Assembly: GCF_002954545.1 (NCBI RefSeq)
Contig: NZ_MSCH01000003.1
Coordinates: 682,001-746,000, forward strand
Reading direction: 5' to 3'
DNA: 64,000 nt
From: Psychrosphaera saromensis
GTDB lineage: Bacteria > Pseudomonadota > Gammaproteobacteria > Enterobacterales > Alteromonadaceae
The number at the start of each line of letters is the position of its first letter. Position 1 is the first letter of the stretch. Positions 28,737 through 36,669 of this stretch are shown here, piece after piece. The position numbers and the translations under genes are program-made. The notes under the pieces were generated by a model that did no database searches, was not told where the DNA came from, and saw only the letters and a program-made list of their open reading frames with translations.

Positions 28737-30788
28737 TTAAGCAGCAATACCACAGTGACGTAACAATGCATCTATTTGCGGTTCACGGCCACGGAAGTTT
28801 TTAAACAATTCCATCGGCTCAGCGCTACCGCCTTTTTCCAAAATGCAATTTAAGAACTGTTTGCCGGTTTCTGGATTAAATATGCCATCTTCTTCAAACT
28901 TAGCAAATGCATCGGCAGATAATACTTCTGCCCATTTGTAGCTGTAATATCCCGCCGCGTACCCGCCACCAAATATATGGCCAAAACCATGTTGGAAACG
29001 ATTAAACGCAGGTGGTTTAATCACAGCAACTTTGTCTCGTACATCATCCAATATTTGTTGAACGTTAGCGCCCGTTTCAGGATTAAACTCTGCATGGATG
29101 CGAAAATCAAATAAGCTAAATTCTATTTGGCGAACCATCATCATGGCCGACTGGAAGTTTTTAGCGGCAAGCATTTTATCTAGCATGTCTTTTGGTAATG
29201 GTTCATTTGTTTCAAAATGACCAGAAATAAACTGCAATGCTTCCTCTTCCCAACACCAGTTTTCTAAGAACTGACTTGGCAGCTCTACTGCATCCCAAGC
29301 AACACCATTGATACCTGAAACCGCAGCTTCATCAACTTGTGTCAGCATGTGATGAATACCGTGACCAAACTCATGGAATAAAGTAATTACTTCGTCGTGA
29401 GTAAATAGCGCCGCTTTGTCGCCAATTGGCTGACTAAAGTTACAGGTTAAGTAGGCAACTGGCGTTTGTAATGCACCGTCCGCTAAAATAGCGCGACCTT
29501 TACAGTCGTCCATCCAAGCGCCGCCACGTTTTTTATCACGAGCGTATAAATCTAAATAAAAGCTACCGCGGTAGTTGTCATCGGCATCTTTAATATCAAA
29601 AAATCGGACATCTTTATGCCATACATCTACTTTGTCTTTTTGTTCTGTAACGGTAATACCAAATAGTTTATTTACGGTAGTGAATAAACCTGACAACACT
29701 CTGTCTTCTGGAAAGTACGGGCGAAGTTCTTCATCTGATATTGCGTATTTTTGTTGTTTTAATTTCTCACTGTAAAACGCGTTATCCCAAGGATTTAAGC
29801 TAGTAACGTTATATTCAGTTTTGGCAAATTCCGTTAATTCAGCCAGGTCTTGTTTTGCTTGGGCGTGAGATTTTTCAGCTAGTTGGTCTAAAAACCCAAT
29901 CACTTGCTGGGTGTTTTCCGCCATTTTGGTTGCTAATGATTTATCCGCATAAGTCTCAAAACCAAGTAAATTAGAGACTTCATGACGCAGTGCTAGCAAC
30001 TGATCAATAATTTCTGAGTTATCAAACTCGCCAGCATTAGGGCCTTGATCAGACGCTCTAGTAGCAAATGCGGTGTACATTTCTTGGCGCAAGGCTGCGT
30101 TGTCAGAATATGTCATCACAGGTAAATAACTTGGCGCGTCCAACGTAAATAGCCAGCCGTCTAACTCTTTCATTTGTGCCATTTGTTTTGCTGCAGCAAT
30201 GGCTGAATTTGGCAAGCCTTTTAATTCTGACTCGTCTGTGATCAGTTTTTGCCAAGCACTGGTTGCATCTAAAACATTGTTACTAAACGTTGAACTTAGC
30301 TCAGATAATTGCGCTTGGATTTCACCGTAACGTTTTTGTTTCTCTGCATCTAAGTCTATGCCCGATAATTTAAAGTCACGTAATGCGTTGTTGATCACTT
30401 TTTGTTGCGTGGTGTTAAAGGACTTAAATTCAGCAGACTCAGCTAAGGTTTTATATGCTTGATATAAGCCTTTGTGCTGGCCAACCCAAGTTGAATACTC
30501 AGTTAACAAAGGTAAACATGACTCATAAGCTTCACGATGTTCATCACTGCTAAGAACTGAATTTATATGGGAAACCGGTGACCATGCTTTACTCAGTTTG
30601 TCGTCAACTTCATCAATCGCTAACACTAAGTTTTCCCATGTTGGCGTAGTTTGCTCAACGGCAGTTTTAATCGCTGTCTTACACTCAGTTATTAACTGCT
30701 CTATTGCTGGCTTGATATGTTCTGGTTTAATTTTAGAAAATGCAGGTAAGTTCAGATTAGCTAATAACGGATTATTTTGTTCAGACAT
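28737..30788 (-). CDS. prlC: Oligopeptidase A (M3 family)
   Basis: Cytoplasmic zinc oligopeptidase that degrades small peptides, including signal-peptide remnants. 683 residues, near the E. coli PrlC length of 680. The zinc motif HEFGHGIHH (HExxH) is near residue 470, with GVAWDAVELPSQ following, carrying the third ligand region (E). The gene is often next to rsmJ in Gammaproteobacteria, and here it is upstream, separated by the glycosylase gene. Confidence 0.97.
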   Translation of the reverse strand: MSEQNNPLLANLNLPAFSKIKPEHIKPAIEQLITECKTAIKTAVEQTTPTWENLVLAIDEVDDKLSKAWSPVSHINSVLSSDEHREAYESCLPLLTEYSTWVGQHKGLYQAYKTLAESAEFKSFNTTQQKVINNALRDFKLSGIDLDAEKQKRYGEIQAQLSELSSTFSNNVLDATSAWQKLITDESELKGLPNSAIAAAKQMAQMKELDGWLFTLDAPSYLPVMTYSDNAALRQEMYTAFATRASDQGPNAGEFDNSEIIDQLLALRHEVSNLLGFETYADKSLATKMAENTQQVIGFLDQLAEKSHAQAKQDLAELTEFAKTEYNVTSLNPWDNAFYSEKLKQQKYAISDEELRPYFPEDRVLSGLFTTVNKLFGITVTEQKDKVDVWHKDVRFFDIKDADDNYRGSFYLDLYARDKKRGGAWMDDCKGRAILADGALQTPVAYLTCNFSQPIGDKAALFTHDEVITLFHEFGHGIHHMLTQVDEAAVSGINGVAWDAVELPSQFLENWCWEEEALQFISGHFETNEPLPKDMLDKMLAAKNFQSAMMMVRQIEFSLFDFRIHAEFNPETGANVQQILDDVRDKVAVIKPPAFNRFQHGFGHIFGGGYAAGYYSYKWAEVLSADAFAKFEEDGIFNPETGKQFLNCILEKGGSAEPMELFKNFRGREPQIDALLRHCGIAA

Positions 30789-30878
30789 GAGTTCTCAATA
30801 ATTTTTATGATTATTCGAATAATAGTAGATAAGTAGTATCTAGATCATAGTTTTACAAGGGGTAGGTGACTTATATGT

Positions 30879-31015
30879 AATAAAAGGGGTCAGTCATAAC
30901 AACGAAAGTAGAAGTAGGACAGAAGTTAAATCCGCTCGTTGATTCTTTAATTAGCTGAATACAATAACTATTGGATTAAAGGAGATGATTTAATTTAACC
31001 CTGACCCCTTTTATT
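30879..31015. repeat. 137-bp element bounded by a 15-bp inverted repeat (REP/MITE-like)
   Basis: AATAAAAGGGGTCAG at 30879-30893 is a perfect inverse of CTGACCCCTTTTATT at 31001-31015. The interior has no coding frame. Ends with GGGGTCAG/CTGACCCC and AT-rich interior (GGTTAAATT-like) resemble the short repeats linked to RAYT-type (Y1) transposases in marine Gammaproteobacteria. No transposase is present here, and no target duplication was obvious. The stem could alternatively form a bidirectional hairpin. The rest of the 30789-31154 gap holds nothing I can name. Confidence 0.5.
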
Positions 31016-31154
31016 TATGACTCCTAATGAAATTACTAAATGTATCCGAGCGGTATCAGTAAATTTGGATAGATAGCACTTTTAAATACCTTCAATATTG
31101 GCCGCTTTGATGAAGCAGTTAGAGGCATGTAAAAAAACATGCCTCTATAAAAAA

Positions 31155-31253
31155 TTAGTTAGGTGTTGAACGATAGTGCTCTCTAACTTTAGTTCCATCT
31201 TTTTTAGTATGCGACGGAACGTGTACTTTCTTTTTTCCTGATTTAGTCTTCAT
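31155..31253 (-). CDS. 32-residue basic protein, hypothetical
   Basis: Very small protein MKTKSGKKKVHVPSHTKKDG followed by a short T-K-V-R-E-H-Y-R-S-T-P-N tail. Basic, without membrane segment. The ATG at 31251-31253 has a good AGGGG ribosome site 7 bases upstream; an upstream-extended 62-residue reading is unsupported. I recall small conserved hypothetical proteins with similar K-V-x-V-P-S-H-T-K-K-x-G-T-K pattern, but no function. It starts 10 bases after the stop of the 73-residue gene, so the two are probably one operon. Confidence 0.7.
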   Translation of the reverse strand: MKTKSGKKKVHVPSHTKKDGTKVREHYRSTPN

Positions 31254-31263
31254 TATTATCCCC

Positions 31264-31485
31264 TTAACCTGTGTGGCAATCATTAGCACAATAAAAACAA
31301 CCATCGAATTTACTGCTCGGGTATAAAACTTTTGCATATGCAATAGCTAGATAACAATTAATGTGAAAACCCAAATCTACTTGGTTTGAAGTATTTGGAT
31401 AATTATGGCTCACACATGAATTTAAAGCATGAACTTCATGTAACCCTTTATTATCGGGATTTTTATTAACTATATATTGAGGCAT
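31264..31485 (-). CDS. 73-residue cysteine-rich hypothetical protein
   Basis: Small protein beginning MPQYIVNKNPDNKGLHEVHA with Cys at about 24, 44, 63, 66 and 70 and a terminal C-H-T-G. The C-x2-C-x3-C-H end suggests metal binding or a redox site. No signal peptide or membrane segment. A strong ribosome site AAGGAG lies before the ATG. The pattern M-P-Q-Y-x-V-N-K-N...H-E-V-H...C-H-T recalls conserved hypothetical proteins of scattered distribution in Proteobacteria. Function unknown. Confidence 0.72.
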   Translation of the reverse strand: MPQYIVNKNPDNKGLHEVHALNSCVSHNYPNTSNQVDLGFHINCYLAIAYAKVLYPSSKFDGCFYCANDCHTG

Positions 31486-32072
31486 TTAGCACTCCTTATG
31501 TAAATTTTAAATGAAAGAGAGCCAAGCTATAATTAATAAATCTTTAAACTATGCTAAATATCTATTAGTATTTGCTTTCCAATATTCGGGTTAGCTCTCT
31601 TGTTAATTTGAATAAGCCATAAAGAAGAAAGGTCAGATATTCTTCTTTATGGCACTCCTTTTCAAAACACTACATACTAGTAATTATTTTTTTCAATAAC
31701 ACTATATGATGTGCATAAATCAATTTATAGCTGAAATAATAAACAGTTGTTTTTCTTTATGCAAATGAAATATTGTTGTAAAAACGAGCGTTTATTAGGC
31801 TTGTCAGTGCAAACTTACCCTACATAACTTACTGTTTATATAAACAGGCTAAAGCCACTTGTTTTAAAAAAATTAAAAAAGTTTAAAAATATATAGTCGA
31901 GCCATGAATGTGCTGACTTAATTTGTATAGTGAACTGAAAACCAGCGAACAAGTGAAATGTTTTTTTGATTTAAAACTTATCCAAAAACCAACACTACAA
32001 TAATATTTGCTTGAATTTCACTCGACAACAACTTCTAATGAAGAAGTCATATTTTTTATATAGGAAGTAAAT
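31486..32072. other. AT-rich intergenic region with hairpins
   Basis: About 587 bases with no credible gene. It holds an 8-bp inverted repeat (AAGAGAGC 31515-31522 / GCTCTCTT 31596-31603) and the perfect 14-bp hairpin listed separately. The last 150 bases should carry the dsbA-like gene's promoter. A 6-bp stem (ACTTCT/AGAAGT, 32031-32047) with a T-rich stretch lies just before its ribosome site. Confidence 0.6.
31618..31655. repeat. Perfect 14-bp inverted repeat
   Basis: GCCATAAAGAAGAA (31618-31631) and TTCTTCTTTATGGC (31642-31655) form a perfect stem with a 10-base loop. No T-run follows directly on either strand. It may be the hairpin of a small RNA, or the edge of a decayed mobile element. 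It is not accounted for by neighbouring genes. Confidence 0.5.
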
Positions 32073-32720
32073 ATGAAATTAAAAGTCGTTATTTTGGGGC
32101 TACTTATACTAGTGAGTTATCTTAGTGTCGCTCCAGTTCAAGCCGATGAAACCGAGCAATTTATACTTGGTGAGCATTATATTGAAATAGATGGGACACA
32201 AACTAGCACACCTCAAGTTACAGAATTTTTCTCTTTTTATTGCCCACACTGCTACAAAGCAGAGTCTTTTATGGATAACGTTAAGACCTTGTTAGATCAG
32301 CCAAGTCAATTTGTTAAAACGCATGTGGATGGTATGCCTGGTAGAAGTATTGAAGTTGAGCATCTACTGACCAAAGCCTTAGCTACCGCAAGATTATTAA
32401 ATATTGAAGATAAGATGGTAGCCGTTATTTTCTCTTACATCCACAAAGGCAAAGCTGACTTTTCCACCGCAAAAGAGGTTAAAAACCTGTTTTTGTTAAA
32501 TGGAGTGGACAGTGTAAAACTTGATAAAATCTTTGGTAGCTTTAAAGTCAACATGGCGGCCAATACAATGCGTATAAAAACTAGCGCATTGCGCAAGCAA
32601 GGAATTGGCAGTGTGCCAACATTAATAATCAACGGTAAGTTCAAACCGAATCATAAAGCGTTAAAAACCCAAAGAGAGTACTTAGAGTTAATTACGTTTT
32701 TATTAACAAAAACTGCTTAG
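32073..32720 (+). CDS. DsbA-like thiol:disulfide interchange protein
   Basis: 215-residue exported thioredoxin-fold oxidoreductase that introduces disulfides into periplasmic proteins. Signal peptide ends at about residue 24 (V-Q-A-D). The active site is C-P-H-C (Cys57-Cys60) in FSFYCPHC, and the cis-Pro loop is GSVPTLIINGK. This is the classical DsbA active site. No dsbB is adjacent. Ribosome site AGGAAG precedes the ATG. It may serve as a second DsbA besides the housekeeping one (inference). Confidence 0.93.
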   Translation: MKLKVVILGLLILVSYLSVAPVQADETEQFILGEHYIEIDGTQTSTPQVTEFFSFYCPHCYKAESFMDNVKTLLDQPSQFVKTHVDGMPGRSIEVEHLLTKALATARLLNIEDKMVAVIFSYIHKGKADFSTAKEVKNLFLLNGVDSVKLDKIFGSFKVNMAANTMRIKTSALRKQGIGSVPTLIINGKFKPNHKALKTQREYLELITFLLTKTA

Positions 32721-32876
32721 TTTGAATGTTTTTAATCAAATATAAGGTCTAATATTCACACTTGGTTAAATTAAACCGATTAACGTTATCGACTTTTTTG
32801 ATTTGGTTTTCTATGGTTAACACCATATTCTTACTTCATTGTCCTTATTACTATAATTCAATATTGGAATTCTCAC

Positions 32877-34229
32877 ATGACACAACATTTTGATTACATC
32901 TCCATCGGTGGCGGAAGCGGCGGTATTGCCTCAGCAAACAGAGCGTCTATGCGCGGTGCAAAAGTCGCACTTATTGAAGCTAAACACATGGGCGGCACTT
33001 GCGTAAATGTGGGTTGTGTTCCTAAAAAAGCAATGTGGTTTGGTGCGCAAGTAGCAGAAGCTATTCATAAATACAGCGCTGATTATGGTTTTGATGTCAC
33101 CGTTAATAAATTTGATTGGGGCAAATTAGTAGAAAGCCGCGAAGCTTATATTAAACGTATTCATGGTTCTTACGACCGCGTTTTAGCCAACAACAAAATT
33201 ACGGTTATCAACGGTTTTGCTAAGTTTGTTAATGCTAATACCGTTGAAGTTGACGGCGTACAATACACAGCCGATCACATTACAATCGCAACGGGCGGCA
33301 GCCCAACTTGGCCAACAATTGAAGGTGCTGAACTTGGTATCGACTCAAATGGCTTTTTTGATTTAACAGAACAACCTAAACGCACAGTTGTTGTTGGTGC
33401 GGGTTATATAGCTGTTGAGCTTGCTGGTGTATTGCATAGCTTAGGCACAGAAACTAAATTAGCCGTACGTAAACACATGGCATTACGTAATTTTGATCCT
33501 ATCTTGTCAGAAACCTTAGCGGAAATGATGACAGAGGAAGGCATTGAGATATTAACTCAAAGCACGCCATCTAAAGTTGTTAAACAAGCAGACGGTAGCT
33601 TGGTACTGCATTTTGAGAATGGCACGTCTGTGGAAACTGACTGTGTTATTTGGGCTATTGGTAGAACACCAGCTACGGATAATATTAATATTGAGTCTAC
33701 TGGCGTTACACCTGATGCACGCGGTTATATTCCAGTAAATGAACATCATGAAACCAACGTGAAAGGCATTTATGCCCTTGGCGATATTATTGGCAAGATA
33801 GAGTTAACACCTGTTGCCGTTAAATCTGGTCGTATATTGGCAGAACGTTTATTTGGTGGCATTACTAATGTTGTTATGGATTACACTAACGTACCAACCG
33901 TGGTATTTAGCCATCCTGCTATTGGTACTATGGGCTTGTCTGAACCAGAAGCAATTGCTGAATATGGTGCAGAGAACGTAAAAGTATATACATCAAGCTT
34001 TGCGGCTATGTACACAGCGGTTACTTCACATCGTCAAATGACTAAAATGAAATTAGTTTGTGCTGGCGACAATGAAAAAGTAGTAGGTATTCACGGTATT
34101 GGTCTTGGTATGGATGAAATCCTACAAGGGTTTGGCGTTGCTATGAAAATGGGCGCAACCAAAGCAGACTTTGATTCTTGTGTGGCTATCCACCCAACAT
34201 CTTCAGAAGAGTTTGTAACTTTAACCTAA
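32877..34229 (+). CDS. gorA: Glutathione-disulfide reductase
   Basis: NADPH-dependent flavoenzyme that keeps glutathione reduced. 450 residues, as E. coli Gor. N-terminal FAD motif GGGSGGIA; redox-active disulfide [13 protein letters not shown] (Cys42, Cys47); NADPH Rossmann motif [12 protein letters not shown]-terminal [11 protein letters not shown] with the active-site His. The Arg residues of the NADPH-phosphate site (AVRKHMALR) support NADPH use. It ends with a strong terminator. Confidence 0.97.
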   Translation: MTQHFDYISIGGGSGGIASANRASMRGAKVALIEAKHMGGTCVNVGCVPKKAMWFGAQVAEAIHKYSADYGFDVTVNKFDWGKLVESREAYIKRIHGSYDRVLANNKITVINGFAKFVNANTVEVDGVQYTADHITIATGGSPTWPTIEGAELGIDSNGFFDLTEQPKRTVVVGAGYIAVELAGVLHSLGTETKLAVRKHMALRNFDPILSETLAEMMTEEGIEILTQSTPSKVVKQADGSLVLHFENGTSVETDCVIWAIGRTPATDNINIESTGVTPDARGYIPVNEHHETNVKGIYALGDIIGKIELTPVAVKSGRILAERLFGGITNVVMDYTNVPTVVFSHPAIGTMGLSEPEAIAEYGAENVKVYTSSFAAMYTAVTSHRQMTKMKLVCAGDNEKVVGIHGIGLGMDEILQGFGVAMKMGATKADFDSCVAIHPTSSEEFVTLT

Positions 34230-34271
34230 CCCGTTGAAGTAAATAGCTTTGAACATAAAGTAATATTTAAC

Positions 34272-34306
34272 AGCCTAATAATGCGCAAACATTATTAGGC
34301 TTTTTT
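34272..34306 (+). terminator. Intrinsic terminator of gorA
   Basis: AGCCTAATAATG (34272-34283) pairs perfectly with CATTATTAGGCT (34290-34301), loop of 6, followed by six Ts. A textbook rho-independent terminator 43 bases after the stop. Confidence 0.92.
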
Positions 34307-34394
34307 AATATTTGTAATGGTCACTCGTTGTTAACTGCTTGTGAATTTACACTAATAATTACATTAAATAATCTGACGACACCGGCTTACTTTA

Positions 34395-35009
34395 TCAATC
34401 ACACATTTCCGCGTTGTTGTCATAGCTCTGGGTATTTGAGTTTATTATCTGGTGAAGTCGGCCACTATTATCCGCCAGTAACGTTACCGGTGATCCTATT
34501 TCAAGCGTACTTATTTTCTCGTTTTGGTCTAATTGCTTTATCACATCTTGTGATAACTGCACCAACCCCAAATCACACACTTTGATCACCATCACATCGT
34601 CGTTAACGGTTATAAATCCATGTAACGATTTTCTATCGTTTAACTCAGATAATGCAGTTAAATATTGACGATATTGTGCGTCACCTGCTGACTTTTCATT
34701 ATGGTTTACATCATTGTTTTGAAGGTGAACATCATGATAATAAACTACCTCTAAATCGCTACTGAAGCCTTGGCTAACGGTATAAGTGGATACCGGATCA
34801 GATATGTCACTGTTCTGTTGAATTCCAAATACGATCACTAACAAAAAAGCGGCTGAAATAGCGGGTCCATTTAACCAGCGCCATATCGGTGATTTGGTTT
34901 GTCGGGCATAGCTCAACACTTGATCATTAAGCTGCTTTGGCGCTTTTTTGTGGGCTTTTCTTTTAAGATAAAGCTCCTGTAAAACTTGTTCTGAATGTTT
35001 CTCGCTCAT
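34395..35009 (-). CDS. Putative membrane-bound anti-sigma factor
   Basis: 204-residue protein starting 4 bases inside the end of the ECF sigma gene (ATGA-type overlap). A polar, basic N-terminal ~45 residues is followed by one transmembrane helix (about 49-65) and a periplasmic domain of about 135 residues. Topology and location fit an anti-sigma factor that holds the sigma at the membrane and senses an envelope signal. No HxxxCxxC zinc motif is seen in the N-terminus, so it is not a ZAS type. Identity inferred mainly from context. Confidence 0.7.
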   Translation of the reverse strand: MSEKHSEQVLQELYLKRKAHKKAPKQLNDQVLSYARQTKSPIWRWLNGPAISAAFLLVIVFGIQQNSDISDPVSTYTVSQGFSSDLEVVYYHDVHLQNNDVNHNEKSAGDAQYRQYLTALSELNDRKSLHGFITVNDDVMVIKVCDLGLVQLSQDVIKQLDQNEKISTLEIGSPVTLLADNSGRLHQIINSNTQSYDNNAEMCD

Positions 35010-35605
35010 TTTACAGTCTCTCTATCTTCTAATGACAGTTTATCTTCTAACAACAGCTTTTGTTTTAAGGTTGATTTTGCGTATCTAAGTCGGCTTTTTA
35101 CCGTTTCCATTTCAGTTTGGGTGATGTTGGAAATCTCACGTAAGCGCAACCCTTCTTGCTGTAATATGAACACTTCTCTTTGTAAAAATGGCAGCGAGTT
35201 TAATGCCTCGTCGAAGGATTGTTTGTCTTGTTCCATCATCAACACGTCAACAAGACTTGATTGTTGATCGGCTAATTCATCAAACTCTATACAATGCCAA
35301 CGGCCGACTCGGCGATATTCGTCAACTAAGCTAAATCTGGCAATTTTAAATACCCAAGCTTTAAAACTGCCAGTATCACTGTACGACTTACGGCGTTTAA
35401 TCACCTTTTCCCACGTTATCTGATAGATATCGTGGGCTAAGTCTGCAGCGGTTTGTGATAAAAGATAATGGAATAAGTCGTCCCCTATGCGTTTAATCAA
35501 CTCATTCAGATATTTAACATCACTTGTATCAGCGTATTTGAGCATCAAATTCTCACTACTTTCTGCGATGTTTAACCAGTTTCTAACGGTTATTCCAAAT
35601 CCCAT
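35006..35605 (-). CDS. ECF-type RNA polymerase sigma factor
   Basis: About 199-residue extracytoplasmic-function sigma factor. Region 2 contains DLAHDIYQITWEKVIKR, with FKAWVFKIARFSLVDEYRR typical of region 2.2-2.4; region 4 has LPFLQREVFILQQEGLRLREI and the helix-turn-helix T-E-M-E-T-V-K-S-R-L-R-Y-A. ATG 35605 has AAGG six bases upstream; an in-frame ATG at 35611 is too close to that site. It is co-transcribed with the anti-sigma gene; target promoters unknown, perhaps including its own. Confidence 0.9.
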   Translation of the reverse strand: MGFGITVRNWLNIAESSENLMLKYADTSDVKYLNELIKRIGDDLFHYLLSQTAADLAHDIYQITWEKVIKRRKSYSDTGSFKAWVFKIARFSLVDEYRRVGRWHCIEFDELADQQSSLVDVLMMEQDKQSFDEALNSLPFLQREVFILQQEGLRLREISNITQTEMETVKSRLRYAKSTLKQKLLLEDKLSLEDRETVK

Positions 35606-35706
35606 TTTCATCCTTAATATTCCCTACTGGGTACTATTAATACTGCGACAAACGTTGCCAAGAATAGTCTTTAATGCAACTAAAGCGTGTTGCTATAAAC
35701 AATAGG

Positions 35707-36366
35707 CTAGCCTTGCGTCATACCAAATTCAAGTAATATTGACTGGCCACTTTGTACCATAGCCTCGCCATTAACTAACTTAGGTTGGTATTTCCATTTT
35801 TTAAGCGCTTTGCGTGCCGCACGTTCAAAATAACGTTTTGGCTCAGCATCCATAACCTTTACATCGATTACACGTCCCAATTTATCTATAGAGAAGGATA
35901 AGCTAACCCAACCTTCAATCCCTTCAGTAGCAGCTTTAATTGGGTATTGAGGTTCCACTCGAAATATTGGTGTCGCACTTTTATTTTTTTGACCACCTAA
36001 ACCAATTTTTGTTAATCCTATACTTGGTATTTCCACATCAATTCCTGGAGGCCCAAGTTCCAAATGATCGTTTTGAACTAGATCTTGTGGAACCTGTGGC
36101 GGCATAGGTTTCGGTTTTGGAGGCTCAGGTAATGGCTTTACTTTCTCCTTAGTGGCTTCCTCATTCTTTACACCATTGACATCAACCGTGATAACCGGAG
36201 CAGGATCAATAAATGACACTTCTGTTTCTGCCAATTTACTCATAATAACAAAGAGAACGAGTGCCATTACGGTGCCAGCAATGGTAAAACCTGAGACTTT
36301 TAGCACCATTTTTACTAAAGAAGGTGCAGCTAAGTATGTTGTTGAAGGCTGTATTATTGTGTTCAT
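35707..36366 (-). CDS. TonB family energy transducer
   Basis: 219-residue protein with one N-terminal transmembrane helix (about 24-45), a proline- and lysine-rich spacer (PLPEPPKPKPMPP), and a C-terminal TonB domain (ATEGIEGWVSLSFSIDKLGRV, then A-x-x-A-L-K-K-W-K-Y-Q-P). It passes energy from an ExbBD complex to TonB-dependent receptors; exbBD are not adjacent. It lies just upstream of the ECF sigma pair on the same strand, separated by 95 bases, so co-regulation is possible. Confidence 0.9.
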   Translation of the reverse strand: MNTIIQPSTTYLAAPSLVKMVLKVSGFTIAGTVMALVLFVIMSKLAETEVSFIDPAPVITVDVNGVKNEEATKEKVKPLPEPPKPKPMPPQVPQDLVQNDHLELGPPGIDVEIPSIGLTKIGLGGQKNKSATPIFRVEPQYPIKAATEGIEGWVSLSFSIDKLGRVIDVKVMDAEPKRYFERAARKALKKWKYQPKLVNGEAMVQSGQSILLEFGMTQG

Positions 36367-36669
36367 ATTAATTCCTCAATTTATTGTTGGATAAGTTAAG
36401 GAAGTTAAGTGCGCGTAATTAACTTCAGTAGTAAAACGCTTGAGGTTTGAAAAAGGGGTTAAATTAAAATGTTTTTTTCAATTCTGAGATATTGTTACTT
36501 TAAATGAGGTTATTAATATGAGAAATGAGTGAAGCCGTTAAATGTCTTGTTGGTGTTGCTAGCGATATTAAAACGTCTTTGTTTCTTAATTTATCCTGAG
36601 CTAACCTATTCAATACATAATATTGGCGGCATTCTTTATATAATCGCTGGAGTATGTAGGCTGAAACGC
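36367..36669. other. Intergenic region upstream of the TonB gene
   Basis: 303 bases between photolyase and TonB gene, both on the minus strand. A stretch free of stops on the minus strand (about 36500-36685) encodes roughly 60 residues but has no ATG and no ribosome site, so I do not call it a gene. No terminator or strong repeat is seen. Confidence 0.5.

Noticed and set aside
31254-31343. A 62-residue reading of the tiny basic protein
   Set aside because: The upstream part overlaps the Cys-rich gene in another frame; the ATG at 31253 has a strong ribosome site.
32031-32060. Short stem ACTTCT/AGAAGT before a T-rich stretch ahead of the dsbA-like gene, considered as an attenuator
   Set aside because: The stem is only 6 bp, AT-rich, and lies just before the ribosome site; no leader peptide or riboswitch pattern is present.
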